Source of the DNA: JAFAGX01 sp035501575 | Lineage (GTDB): Bacteria; Acidobacteriota; Terriglobia; Terriglobales; Acidobacteriaceae | Assembly: GCA_035501575.1 (NCBI GenBank) | Contig: DATJVZ010000319.1 | Coordinates: forward strand, 13,062 to 77,061 | Length of the DNA: 64,000 nt | Direction: 5' to 3' | Translations under genes and position numbers: made by a program | The notes under the pieces: generated by a model | What the model was told of the DNA's origin: nothing | Seen by the model: the letters and a program-made list of their open reading frames with translations, nothing else | Databases searched by the model: none | In this document: positions 42,897-51,426 of the stretch, in pieces | How positions within the stretch are numbered: the stretch's first letter is position 1 | How the letters are laid out: the number at the start of each line of letters is the position of its first letter

Positions 42897-45608
42897 ATGC
42901 TGGCTTCTTCGCAGAAGTCGCTCGTTGCGACTTTAATCGGAGTTCTCTTCTTTTTACTTGTGAATCTGTCAGGATATGGGCAATCGGGGGGAAGTTCGAG
43001 TTCCGTGACCGGGACGGTTGTCGATCCCTCCGGGGCCGTAGTTCCAAACGCCACCGTCGAAATTCGAAATCCGGTCAGTCAATTTGAGCGAACAACAACG
43101 ACCGACGCATCGGGAAAATTCACCATCCCTAATGTCCCATTCAATCCGTACCACTTGACCGTCAGCAGCACGGGTTTCGATCCGTACGCACAGGACATCG
43201 ATGTGCGATCCGTCGTTCCGGTAAGTCTAAACCTAATCCTGAGGGTGAAGGGTTCCTCGGAGGTAATAACAGTCGAGGCAGCCGGCGACCTAGTAGAGAA
43301 CGATCCGCACTTCCATACCGATGTGGACCGCGCTTTGTTTGAGAAGGTTCCCCTGGAGAGCCAGTCGTCCTCGGTCAGTTCGTTGGTGACTCTGGCGACG
43401 CCGGGAATTGCTGCTGATTCCAATGGCCTCTTCCATGGTCTGGGTGACCATGCCGAAAACTCCTTCTCCGTTGATGGTCAACCAATCACTGACCAGCAAA
43501 GCAAAGTGTTTTCCAATCAGATCCCTCTCGATTCGGTCGAGTCCATGGAAGTCTTTGCTGGGGCTCCTCCAGCCGAGTACGGCGACAAGACCAGCGTTGT
43601 AATCAACGTGACAACCCGTTCCGGACAGGGGGTCACAACGCCGCACGGAGAAGTGACGGCGTCCTATGGCAGCTTTGGTACCTCGAACGTCGGCTTCAAC
43701 CTCGCTTATGGCAGGCAAAATTGGGGAAACTTCATCTCCGCGAACGCCTTGAACAGCGGTCGCTTTCTTGATCCGCCAGAGTTCACGGTCATGCATGACA
43801 AAGGAAACGAGGAAAACATCTTTGACCGGGTGGACTATCAACTGTCGAACGCCGACTCGGTTCATGTCAATTTCGGCTTCACACGCTCATGGTTCCAGAC
43901 TCCCAACTCCTTCGACACACAGGACGCGACAGCGTGGAATGGAGTGGTCGTCGACAACGGCGGCCTTGGCCCCAACGGCCTTCCCGTTGGACCGGCCGAT
44001 CAGCGATCGCAGATCAAGACCTTCAACATTGCTCCGTCCTGGACGAGACTGATCAACCCAACCACAGTTTTCACGCTGGGTGGATGGGTACGGCGCGACC
44101 AGTATAACTATTATCCGAGTGCCAATCCGTTTGCTGATTTTGCGCCAGACCTGCAGGCGCAGACCGTTGGCCAAGACCGGACATTGCTCAACTCGGGTCT
44201 TCGCTCAAGCCTCTCCTACGTTAAAGGAATTCACAACGTGAAAGTCGGAGCCAGCTATGAACAGACTTTCCTGGACGAGAACGATATGCTCGGCGTTGTC
44301 GATCCAACGTTTCTTGCTTCGCTAACGGATGCGAACGGCAATTCCTGTGTCGACGCAAATGGGAACCCGATCGCGCCGCCTTGTACGACCCTGGCGCCCT
44401 ACGATTTGACACGGGGTGGTACGCTGTACGCTTTCTACGGGCATACCGATGTCAAAGAACTCGCCCTCTATGCAGAGGACGCAATCACCAAAGGAAACTG
44501 GGCCTTCAGCCTAGGACTCCGCGGCGATTTCTACAATGGACTCACAACTCACAAAGAAGCCGAACCGCGAGTTGGCATCGCGTATAACATCAAGCCGAGC
44601 AATACGGTTCTCCGCGTCTCGTACGCGCGCGTACTGGAAACTCCGTTTAACGAGAACTTGGTCCTTTCCAATCAAGGATGCGGCAACCCGGTGTTGAATC
44701 CCCTTCTGCTCTGCACCTCCCCGAGTATTACTCCCTTCACTCCAGGATGGCGCAATGAGTTCCACGCAGGCATTCAGCAGGCATTCGGAAAGTACCTGGT
44801 ATTCTCGGGTGAGTACATCTGGAAGTACACTCACAACGCGTACGATTTCAGTGTGCTCGGCGCCACCCCGATCACCTTTCCGATTGAATGGGACCGCTCG
44901 AAAATTCCCGGATTCGCTGGGCGCGTAAGCGTTCCGAATCTTCACGGATTCTCCGCCCTGGTTGTATTTTCCAGCGTTGCGGCACGGTTCTTTACACCCC
45001 AGATTGGCGGCGCCGGCGCAGCCCCCTCGGCGCCGGCCGGAGTCTTCCGCATCGACCACGACGAACACTTCAATCAAACCACCCACTTGCAATATCAGCC
45101 GTGGAAGAACGGCCCCTGGCTTGGCTTCAACTGGCGATTCGACAGCGGTTTGGTCGCTGGCCCCGTTCCTTGCGCCGGTGGCAACTGCGCCAATGGCCCG
45201 CTGGGAAGCGACACGGTCGTCGATGCTTCGATCATTAGTCCCGATCAGCAGTTTCAAGCAGGGCTTTTCTGTGGGTCGATTCACGCAACGCCTACCACTC
45301 CGATACGCTCCAGTCTGGGCACGAGCATTTGTCCGGCCTCACAGTACGGCTCGACTTTGATACAGATTCCTGCGCCAGGCACCGAAAACGACGATCACAA
45401 TCCGCCGCGAGTCGCCTCTCGCAACTTGTTTGATATCGCAGTGGGAGATGACAACCTCCTCCGCGGCGATAAATACCGCTGGAGCCTGCAGGTCACGGCG
45501 GTCAACATCACTAACCAACTTTCGCTCTATAACTTCCTCTCAACGTTCAGCGGAACGCATTATGTCACACCGCGAGCCCTAACCGCACAGCTGGGGTTTC
45601 ACTTCTAA
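42897..45608 (+). CDS. TonB-dependent receptor with N-terminal carboxypeptidase-like regulatory domain
   Basis: 903 residues. Signal peptide (LIGVLFFLLVNLSGYGQ), a CarboxypepD_reg-like domain (SVTGTVVDPSGAVVPNATVEIRN...GKFTIPNVPFNPYHLTVSSTGF), a plug (VSSLVTLATPGIAADSNGLFHGLGDHAENSFSVDGQPI, VFAGAPPAEYGDKTSVVINVTTRSG) and a long beta barrel ending in the C-terminal Phe of TAQLGFHF, the outer-membrane assembly signal. The ATG at 42897 follows GGGAGGA by 5 nt; an upstream TTG (42885) is less likely. It follows the metal ATPase and the small Cys/His protein on the same strand, so a metal or metallophore substrate is plausible. A terminator closes the gene. Confidence 0.92.
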   Translation: MLASSQKSLVATLIGVLFFLLVNLSGYGQSGGSSSSVTGTVVDPSGAVVPNATVEIRNPVSQFERTTTTDASGKFTIPNVPFNPYHLTVSSTGFDPYAQDIDVRSVVPVSLNLILRVKGSSEVITVEAAGDLVENDPHFHTDVDRALFEKVPLESQSSSVSSLVTLATPGIAADSNGLFHGLGDHAENSFSVDGQPITDQQSKVFSNQIPLDSVESMEVFAGAPPAEYGDKTSVVINVTTRSGQGVTTPHGEVTASYGSFGTSNVGFNLAYGRQNWGNFISANALNSGRFLDPPEFTVMHDKGNEENIFDRVDYQLSNADSVHVNFGFTRSWFQTPNSFDTQDATAWNGVVVDNGGLGPNGLPVGPADQRSQIKTFNIAPSWTRLINPTTVFTLGGWVRRDQYNYYPSANPFADFAPDLQAQTVGQDRTLLNSGLRSSLSYVKGIHNVKVGASYEQTFLDENDMLGVVDPTFLASLTDANGNSCVDANGNPIAPPCTTLAPYDLTRGGTLYAFYGHTDVKELALYAEDAITKGNWAFSLGLRGDFYNGLTTHKEAEPRVGIAYNIKPSNTVLRVSYARVLETPFNENLVLSNQGCGNPVLNPLLLCTSPSITPFTPGWRNEFHAGIQQAFGKYLVFSGEYIWKYTHNAYDFSVLGATPITFPIEWDRSKIPGFAGRVSVPNLHGFSALVVFSSVAARFFTPQIGGAGAAPSAPAGVFRIDHDEHFNQTTHLQYQPWKNGPWLGFNWRFDSGLVAGPVPCAGGNCANGPLGSDTVVDASIISPDQQFQAGLFCGSIHATPTTPIRSSLGTSICPASQYGSTLIQIPAPGTENDDHNPPRVASRNLFDIAVGDDNLLRGDKYRWSLQVTAVNITNQLSLYNFLSTFSGTHYVTPRALTAQLGFHF

Positions 45609-45620
45609 CCCCCGTCGCGC

Positions 45621-45653
45621 AAAAGAGGGCCTGCGAAAGCAGGCTCCTCTTTT
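45621..45653 (+). terminator. Rho-independent terminator of the TonB receptor gene
   Basis: AAAAGAGG-GCCTGC pairs with GCAGGC-(T)-CCTCTTTT around a GAAA loop, 13 bp after the stop, with four T at the end. One single-base bulge. The A/T ends make it usable in both directions. Confidence 0.8.
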
Positions 45654-46343
45654 GAACGAACCACCCCGCGAACCGATACAAGTCAACGCGGCGTAAACCA
45701 CCACTAGTCTCTTAGGAGGGAGTACGATGAGGGCCACTCGCTCGCAAGGGGAAGAAAGAAGGCCACCGCAATCCCAGTAGGAAAACGACGTGCCGATCCG
45801 GGCGTGCGCCCGGCGGATGACATCTTCCTTGGTTGCAATCTCCATCAAAGCTCTGGACTCACACGCTGGCTTAGCCGGGGGCGGTAATAAGGCGGTGTGA
45901 TTGCGGCGGCGAACTTGCTCTCATTTGTCGGCATCGGCGGGGCGGGGCGTTTCCCGCAGCTTAGTTTGCAAACCGTAAAGAGATCACGTGCTGGTGAAAA
46001 AGGGTCTGTACCGCCGCTGACTCAAGTTGCTGATTTAGCTGTCGTTCCGCAGTCGAGTTCGGCAGAGCACGGTGGTGACAAATTTATGGAATTGTCACCA
46101 CCGGGCAGAAGATGATTGCCAGCAAACCAAGGGACGAGGGTCGGGTTGGCAAGGTGTTCGTCGCTGTGAGTGCGACCATGCGCCGGTGCTCTATCTGCGA
46201 CGGTGTCTTCACACGAAGAGGCGCTGCGGAACTCACTAATATGATCTGCTACCCCAAACCCACGGATCGCAGTCCATGAGGTTGGCTGGTGTGCGAACAC
46301 CAAGCTGGCAACAAGGCGGAATGGAAGTACGATCCAGCGCGGG
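45654..46343. other. Gene-poor region with a 12-bp perfect inverted repeat
   Basis: About 690 bp between the receptor terminator and the aquaporin gene. Short open frames on both strands show no recognisable protein. The notable element is CGGTGGTGACAA at 46070-46081 and its exact complement TTGTCACCACCG at 46092-46103 around a 10-nt loop, 240 bp beyond the likely aquaporin stop. There is no T-run after it on either strand, so it is not a typical terminator; it may be a processing hairpin, a binding site or a mobile-element remnant. Confidence 0.5.
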
Positions 46344-47056
46344 CTAGAACTTTTCTTTCTGCATGTGCGGGACGAGGACATCCGGCGTACCACGGGCAAA
46401 GCTGGAATCAACCATCTAAACAATGCCGTCGTCGTAGCCGCCCCAACCAACTGCGCGACGATAAAGCCCGGTACGTCAACGGGTCGAATACCACTGAAAG
46501 TATCCGTCGCGGCTCTCGCAAGCGAAACAGCCGGACTAGCGAATGATGTAGATTCGGTGAACCAATACGCGGCTGTGATATATGCACCGACCGCAAAGGG
46601 CACAACGGACGAGCGCAACCGCGAACAGCCCCGGATCACCGAAAGCAGACCAAAAGTCGCTACGAACTCGCTGAAGACTTGCGATGCTCCGCTGCGGGCG
46701 TGGCGAGACGCTGAGAAGAGGGGCAGTCCGAACATCAGGTGAGCGCACGCAACGCCGACATAAGCCCCGGTGATCTGGGCTATCAGGTATCCCGGCACCT
46801 CACCCCACGGAATACCCTCCTGCGACGCGTCCGCCAGAGTCACCGCAGGATTGAAGTGCGCACCCGACACCGAGCCAAACGTCAGGATGAGCGATACAAG
46901 CGCAGCACCCGTAGCAATCGTGTTAGCGAGCAATGCGATTGCAACGTTGCCGGCCGAAAGTCGTTCGCCCATGATTCCAGAGCCGACCACCGCAGCGAGC
47001 AGGAACGCTGTCCCGACAAGCTCCGCTGTCATCCGAGCCTTGAGGCTGAATCTCAT
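46344..47056 (-). CDS. Aquaporin-family channel of the arsenic operon (AqpS-like), frameshifted near the 3' end
   Basis: A MIP channel of about 235 residues: AELVGTAFLLAAVVGSGIMGERLS, first NPA loop GAHFNPAVTL, six helices and a second loop reading SFASPAVSLAR, where the Asn of NPA is Ser. Members of this branch in arsenic operons let arsenite leave the cell down its gradient after ArsC reduces arsenate. Start ATG 47056 overlaps the arsC stop by 4 bp. The present frame runs on to 46022, but the last 120 residues of that frame are nonsense. Shifting frame at 46386-46400 restores TPDVLVPHMQKEKF and a TAG at 46344-46346, the normal ending. One base therefore seems missing. Confidence 0.75.
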
Positions 47057-47544
47057 TGGCGACCGATGTTGTCGAGTTCCTTCTTCAGGGCAAGCCTGTC
47101 TATCGACGCATGAGGAAGGCAAAGAAAAAGGCTGATTCTACGATCCAGCAGAAAGAAGGCATCGCGGAAAGCCTTTTGTACGTCTTCCTGTGACCCAGTG
47201 ACGGCAGCAGGATCAGGAACGCCCCAATGGGCGGTCATAGGCTGTCCGGGCCACACTGGGCAAACCTCATTGGCGGCGTTATCGCAAACGGTAAAGACGA
47301 AATCAAGTTTGGGTGCGTCGGGTTTCGAAAATTCCTCCCAACTCTTGCTGCGATAGCCACTCGTTGGAAAGTGGGCGTCTTCAAGTTGCCGCAATGCCTC
47401 TTGGCGTACCCTTCCTGCCGGATGACTGCCAGCGCTGTAAGCGGTGAACTGCGGGTGTCCCTTGAAGTTCATGATCCCCTCAGCCATGATTGAACGCGCC
47501 GAGTTTCCCGTACAGAGGAACAACACGTTGTAATGGGGTTTCAT
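47053..47544 (-). CDS. arsC: Thioredoxin-coupled arsenate reductase (LMW-PTP type)
   Basis: 163 residues. Active-site P-loop LFLCTGNSARS puts the nucleophile at Cys11 with Arg17; the redox pair is Cys87 and Cys95 in FTVCDNAANEVCPVWPG. This is the thioredoxin-dependent family, unlike the glutaredoxin-dependent R773 type. It reduces arsenate to arsenite in the cytoplasm. I use ATG 47544, 8 bp after the arsM stop; an upstream in-frame start would overlap arsM. The stop overlaps the aquaporin ATG. Confidence 0.93.
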   Translation of the reverse strand: MKPHYNVLFLCTGNSARSIMAEGIMNFKGHPQFTAYSAGSHPAGRVRQEALRQLEDAHFPTSGYRSKSWEEFSKPDAPKLDFVFTVCDNAANEVCPVWPGQPMTAHWGVPDPAAVTGSQEDVQKAFRDAFFLLDRRISLFLCLPHASIDRLALKKELDNIGRQ

Positions 47545-47552
47545 CTTTGCCG

Positions 47553-48405
47553 TCAGTTGCAGCAAGTGGGTGAGCAGCAAGATTGTTCGGTCTTGGGTTT
47601 CACTGCTCTCACGCAGGCACTCAGGAATTTGCCGTCCAACTGTGGAGCCAAGGCATCTACGTCAATGTCGTGCCCTGACAGAAAGTCCCGAGCGTCTTCT
47701 AAGCGGTAGATTCTGGTCGGCTCGATCTCGATCTGCTCGAATCCAGCGGACGCCAGCTTGGTACGGTACTCAGCCTCGTCCAGCGCTCCGGCAACACATC
47801 CAACCCACAGGAGCACGCTTTGGCGAATTTCTGGCGCGATTTCACCACGAGTGACGACATCCGAGACAGCAAAGCGTCCACCGGGTTTGAGAACCCGAAG
47901 TGCCTCCCGCAGTACGCGATCCTTGTCCGCAGATAGATTGATGACGCAGTTGGAAATGATGACGTCCACGGAGTTATCGGGTAGGGGGATATTCTCAATC
48001 TCGCCTTTGAAGAATTCGACGTTCTCGACTCCTGCCTTTCTCTTGTTCTCGTTCGCAAGCGCCAGCATTTCGTCAGTCATGTCGAGACCATAAGCCTTCC
48101 CGGTCGAACCTACGCGCCTCGCCGAGAGCAGCACGTCGAGCCGACCCCCGGAGCCGAGGTTAAGAACGATCTCGCCCGCGTTCAAGTTCGCTAATGCGGT
48201 CGGGTTTCCGCAGCCCAATGATGCGAGCATCGCTTCTTGAGGCAGTCCCGCCGCCTGCTCGCTGTCATACCGGTTCGAGGTGATCGGGTCCGGCACACCC
48301 TGTGCTTGCCGTCGATCCGCAGCAAGAACTGCCGCCACTCGTTACTCGTACTGCTGCCTCGCCGTATTTCTGCTTCACAACGTTCTTGATGTCTGCACTG
48401 CTCAT
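47553..48405 (-). CDS. arsM: Arsenite S-adenosylmethionine methyltransferase, frameshifted near the 5' end
   Basis: The long intact frame (to 48338) has the SAM-binding core LNLGSGGRLDVLLSARRVGSTGKAYGLDMTDEML, VDVIISNCVINLSADK, the catalytic Cys in NCVINLS, CVAG, and a C-terminal CCSPTCCN. The natural start is ATG 48405 (SD GAGGA 8 nt upstream), giving MSSADIKNVVKQKYGEAA and the SSCCGS cysteine pair, but this frame meets the long one only if one base of CC 48290-48291 (plus strand) is removed; then it reads TGCADPITSNRYD. Total length 853 nt is 3n+1. Volatilises or methylates As(III) using SAM. As it stands the N-terminal As-binding cysteines are lost. Confidence 0.85.
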
Positions 48406-48416
48406 CGAAATATCCT

Positions 48417-48761
48417 CTACCTGCAACAGGTGATCTGTTCTGGTTTGAGTGCCTTATTGCGAGTGCAACATTCCGCGTAGAGAAACTGGAGCAACTGTTG
48501 AAGTGCGTCGGTGTCGGCGGTATATCGCAAGAACGTACTCTCCCGTTGCACCTGAACTAACCCTTCGCTCTTGAGCTTGTCGAGGTGATGGGAGAGAGTT
48601 GAATTCGGAATTTCTAGCTCCTCTTGAATTTCGCTGACAACCAGCCCATCTGGGTGCGCTGTGAGCAACAACTGCATGATCCTCAACCGCGCCTCCGTGC
48701 CCATCGCAGAGAACATGTCGGCAAACTTGGCAACCTGCTCCTCAGATTTCCGGTTTCTCAT
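48417..48761 (-). CDS. arsR: ArsR-family arsenic-responsive repressor
   Basis: 114-residue winged helix: FADMFSAMGTEARLRIMQLL, then the recognition region IPNSTLSHHLDKLKSEGLVQVQRES. Instead of the ELCVCDL metal site in helix 3 of classical ArsR it has two vicinal Cys pairs at the C-terminus, AECCTRN (98-99) and ITCCR (112-113), which suggests an As(III) site of the C-terminal type known from Acidithiobacillus. It is the first gene of arsR-arsM-arsC-aquaporin, 11 bp before arsM. Confidence 0.9.
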   Translation of the reverse strand: MRNRKSEEQVAKFADMFSAMGTEARLRIMQLLLTAHPDGLVVSEIQEELEIPNSTLSHHLDKLKSEGLVQVQRESTFLRYTADTDALQQLLQFLYAECCTRNKALKPEQITCCR

Positions 48762-48788
48762 ACTTCGACCTTTGCCGAACTACAGTAA

Positions 48789-48814
48789 CTTGTCAAGCTC
48801 CTGACTTTAACAAG
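48789..48814 (-). promoter_or_regulatory. Putative ars operator and -35 box
   Basis: CTTGTTAA and TTGACAAG (minus strand) form a near-perfect dyad with a 10-nt spacer, and the right arm includes a perfect -35 box TTGACA (complement of 48791-48796), about 30 bp from the arsR start. No good -10 box follows at 17 bp. Position and symmetry fit ArsR autoregulation. Confidence 0.45.
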
Positions 48815-48850
48815 CGAATGCCCCGATTCCTGCTTCCGTTCGGGACCGTT

Positions 48851-51274
48851 TCAGCCGACCCGCAGGGTTTCCATGGGATCCAGTTTCGCCGCGCGTCGCG
48901 CCGGCAAGTAGCTGGCGAGTAGCGCGATCGCGAGAAATACGAGCGGCGCGAGAGCAAAGGTTGTGAGGTCGCGCGTTCCCACCTTGTAGAGCAAACTCGA
49001 CATTAGGCTGGTCAGCAGGCAGGCAGCGATCAGGCCCATTCCCACGCCTGCACCGGCCAATACCAGTCCCTGCCGTACCACCAGGCGCATGAGGTCTTCC
49101 GGTTGTGCTCCGAGCGCCAGGCGAATGCCCAACTCATGCCGTCGCTGGGTTACGGAGTAAGCCAGGACACCATATACTCCGGTCACAGCAAGTGCCAGTG
49201 CGGTGCCCGAAAAGATACCTAGCAGCAGCGTCATAAATCGCGGTTGGGAAAGGGAGTTGTCCACGAGCTCATCCACGGTCTGGATGGCGGTAACCGGCTG
49301 ATCAGGGTCCGCTGCCGAGATCTGCGCATGGATGACGGACGTCATGCTCTGGGGCGGAACCACGGTACGCACCAGCAGGTTCATGTTGCCCCAGGGCAAC
49401 TGCGGGAACGCGATGTACAGCTGAGCCTGCGTATCCTGCGCCAGGCCCTTGTTCTTGACATCCGCGGCCACGCCAACCACCTCGGCTGGCTCGGGCCAAC
49501 GACCTACGATGACGTCTTTGCCCAGGGGATTCTGGTTAGGCCAAAAGCGCCGGGCGAAGGTTTCGTTCACGATGAGAACCTTAGGAGCTTGGGCATTATC
49601 GGCGGTGGTGAAGGAACGGCCCGCTCGCAGCGGCACGCGCATGGTCTCAAACCACTGCGGACTGATAGCTTCAATGTCGATAAACGGACGCTCGGCCAAA
49701 GGAACGTTTGGCTGTCCTTCCGGCAACACCGGAGTGATTCGTTTCCAGCTCAAGGGCAGCGTAGCCGAGATTGCAGCGCTCGACGCCCCAGGCAGTCCCG
49801 ATACGCGGCGCAGAACTTCGTCAAAGAACGCGATCTGCTGTTCGGGCTTCGCATATTTCACGGTGGGCAGCGAAATATTCATGGTAAGCACGTTGTGCGC
49901 ATCAAAGCCGGGATCAATTCGCAGCAGCTGCACGAAACTGCGCAGCAGCAGTCCGGCGGCGAGGAGCAGCAGCAAGCACAGTGCAACCTGGCCTACAACC
50001 AGCAGACTCTTCATCCGCGCGCGCGTGTGTCCGGCGGAGGAGCCGCGGCCCTCCTCGCGCAGCGTCGTGTTGAGGTCAACCCGTGAAAGCTGCAGGGCGG
50101 GAAAAGTGCCGAAAATGATTCCCGTGAGCATGGAAACCAACAGGGCGAACAAGAGAACATGCGAGTCGACGCCAATGGGTATTCCCGGCGGAAGCTGACT
50201 TGTTCCCCACCTGAGTAGCGCGCGGGTTGCTACCGCGCACAACCCTATACCGAGGACCCCGGCCACGAGAGCCAGCAGCATGCTCTCGGTGAGAAGTTGT
50301 TGCACCAACATGATGCGGCTTGCTCCGAGGGCTGTGCGCACCGCCATTTCCCTCCTGCGCGCCAGCGCCCGCGACAGCATCAGGCTGGCCACGTTAGCAC
50401 AAGCAATCAGCAGTACGACGGCGAGGGAGACGGAGAGAACCAGCACTTTTCCGCGGACCTCACCTACGACGGAATCGCGCAGGGGAGCGGCAATCATCGT
50501 GACCCCGGGGTCGGCATCAGGCGCCGTGGGGTTTTGCTCGCGATACTGCTGGTTCAGCATGGCCAGCTCAGTTTGGGCAAGGGCCAGGGGTACTCCCGAC
50601 CGAAGTCGCCCTACCATGCCCAAATAACCCACCCCCAGGCGCAGCCGCTCGGGGCGGATGAGGGTGAACTCAAAATAGCGCGGCGTCCAAATGTCGGCGG
50701 GGCCCACAAAGGGAAACTGAACGTCCGCCGGTAGGATGCCCACAATGGTATGCGGCACACTATCGAGGTTAACGGTCTGGCCGATGACCCTAGGGTCGCT
50801 GCCGAAGCGGCTGCGCCACATCGAATCACTGAGCATGACGACAGGTCTGCCCTCGGGGCGGCCCTCCTCTTCGGTGAACCTGCGCCCGAGTTCCGGTTGT
50901 AACCCGAGCAGTGAGAAAAAATTGGCCGAGACCCGCGCCACAGACACCTGCATAGGTTCGCCACGTCCGGTGAGGTTGAAGTCATCGTTGGCCCAGACGG
51001 CGACCGCTTCGAATGAGCGACTGCGGTCTCGTAAAAGTTCGTAGCGCAGCAGCGTGCCGCCGAAGTCCTTGCTCTGATCCTTCGCTTCTACGGTCACGAG
51101 TCGCTGTGGGTCGGCATACGGGAATGGTCGCAACAGCAGCGCACTGGTGACCGTGAACATCGCAGTATTGACGCCGATGGCCAAGGCAAGGGTTAGGATG
51201 GCCGCGAGTACCAGACCGGGATTCTTAGAGAGCATGCGGACGCCAAAAGTGACATTCCCAAGCAGAACTCGCAT
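48851..51274 (-). CDS. ADOP-type MacB-like ABC permease (orphan, duplicated)
   Basis: About 807 residues with two copies of the MacB_PCD plus FtsX arrangement. First copy: FGVRMLSKNPGLVLAAILTLALAIGVNTAMFTV, then a periplasmic domain and CANVASLMLSRALARRREMAVRTALGASR. Second copy: VGQVALCLLLLLAAGLLLRSF, periplasmic part, and YSVTQRRHELGIRLALGAQPEDLMRLVVRQG. This duplicated, ATPase-less permease is the acidobacterial ADOP family; dozens per genome are typical. It starts at ATG 51274; the frame is open upstream to 51457. No ATPase gene is adjacent. Probably an export- or envelope-linked permease of unknown substrate. Confidence 0.9.
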   Translation of the reverse strand: MRVLLGNVTFGVRMLSKNPGLVLAAILTLALAIGVNTAMFTVTSALLLRPFPYADPQRLVTVEAKDQSKDFGGTLLRYELLRDRSRSFEAVAVWANDDFNLTGRGEPMQVSVARVSANFFSLLGLQPELGRRFTEEEGRPEGRPVVMLSDSMWRSRFGSDPRVIGQTVNLDSVPHTIVGILPADVQFPFVGPADIWTPRYFEFTLIRPERLRLGVGYLGMVGRLRSGVPLALAQTELAMLNQQYREQNPTAPDADPGVTMIAAPLRDSVVGEVRGKVLVLSVSLAVVLLIACANVASLMLSRALARRREMAVRTALGASRIMLVQQLLTESMLLALVAGVLGIGLCAVATRALLRWGTSQLPPGIPIGVDSHVLLFALLVSMLTGIIFGTFPALQLSRVDLNTTLREEGRGSSAGHTRARMKSLLVVGQVALCLLLLLAAGLLLRSFVQLLRIDPGFDAHNVLTMNISLPTVKYAKPEQQIAFFDEVLRRVSGLPGASSAAISATLPLSWKRITPVLPEGQPNVPLAERPFIDIEAISPQWFETMRVPLRAGRSFTTADNAQAPKVLIVNETFARRFWPNQNPLGKDVIVGRWPEPAEVVGVAADVKNKGLAQDTQAQLYIAFPQLPWGNMNLLVRTVVPPQSMTSVIHAQISAADPDQPVTAIQTVDELVDNSLSQPRFMTLLLGIFSGTALALAVTGVYGVLAYSVTQRRHELGIRLALGAQPEDLMRLVVRQGLVLAGAGVGMGLIAACLLTSLMSSLLYKVGTRDLTTFALAPLVFLAIALLASYLPARRAAKLDPMETLRVG

Positions 51275-51426
51275 GATGCGACCATTATAGGATGCAGGAA
51301 TTCCTCGATGGGCGGGCGAGGCCGGGATGAAGCGACCTCTTGCTTGACTACAAACCGGCGGAATAGCTGATCGACATTGTTCGGAATCGCTGCCTTCTAT
51401 GGTCAAATACAAGCCAAGGACAATCC

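Noticed and set aside
45579..45848. 89-residue minus-strand frame (MMEIATKEDVIRRAHARIG...)
   Set aside because: The beginning looks protein-like, but the rest runs through the terminator and into the receptor gene antisense.
46022..46343. C-terminal extension of the aquaporin in its present frame
   Set aside because: Nonsense sequence after the apparent frameshift; the normal ending lies at 46344 in another frame.
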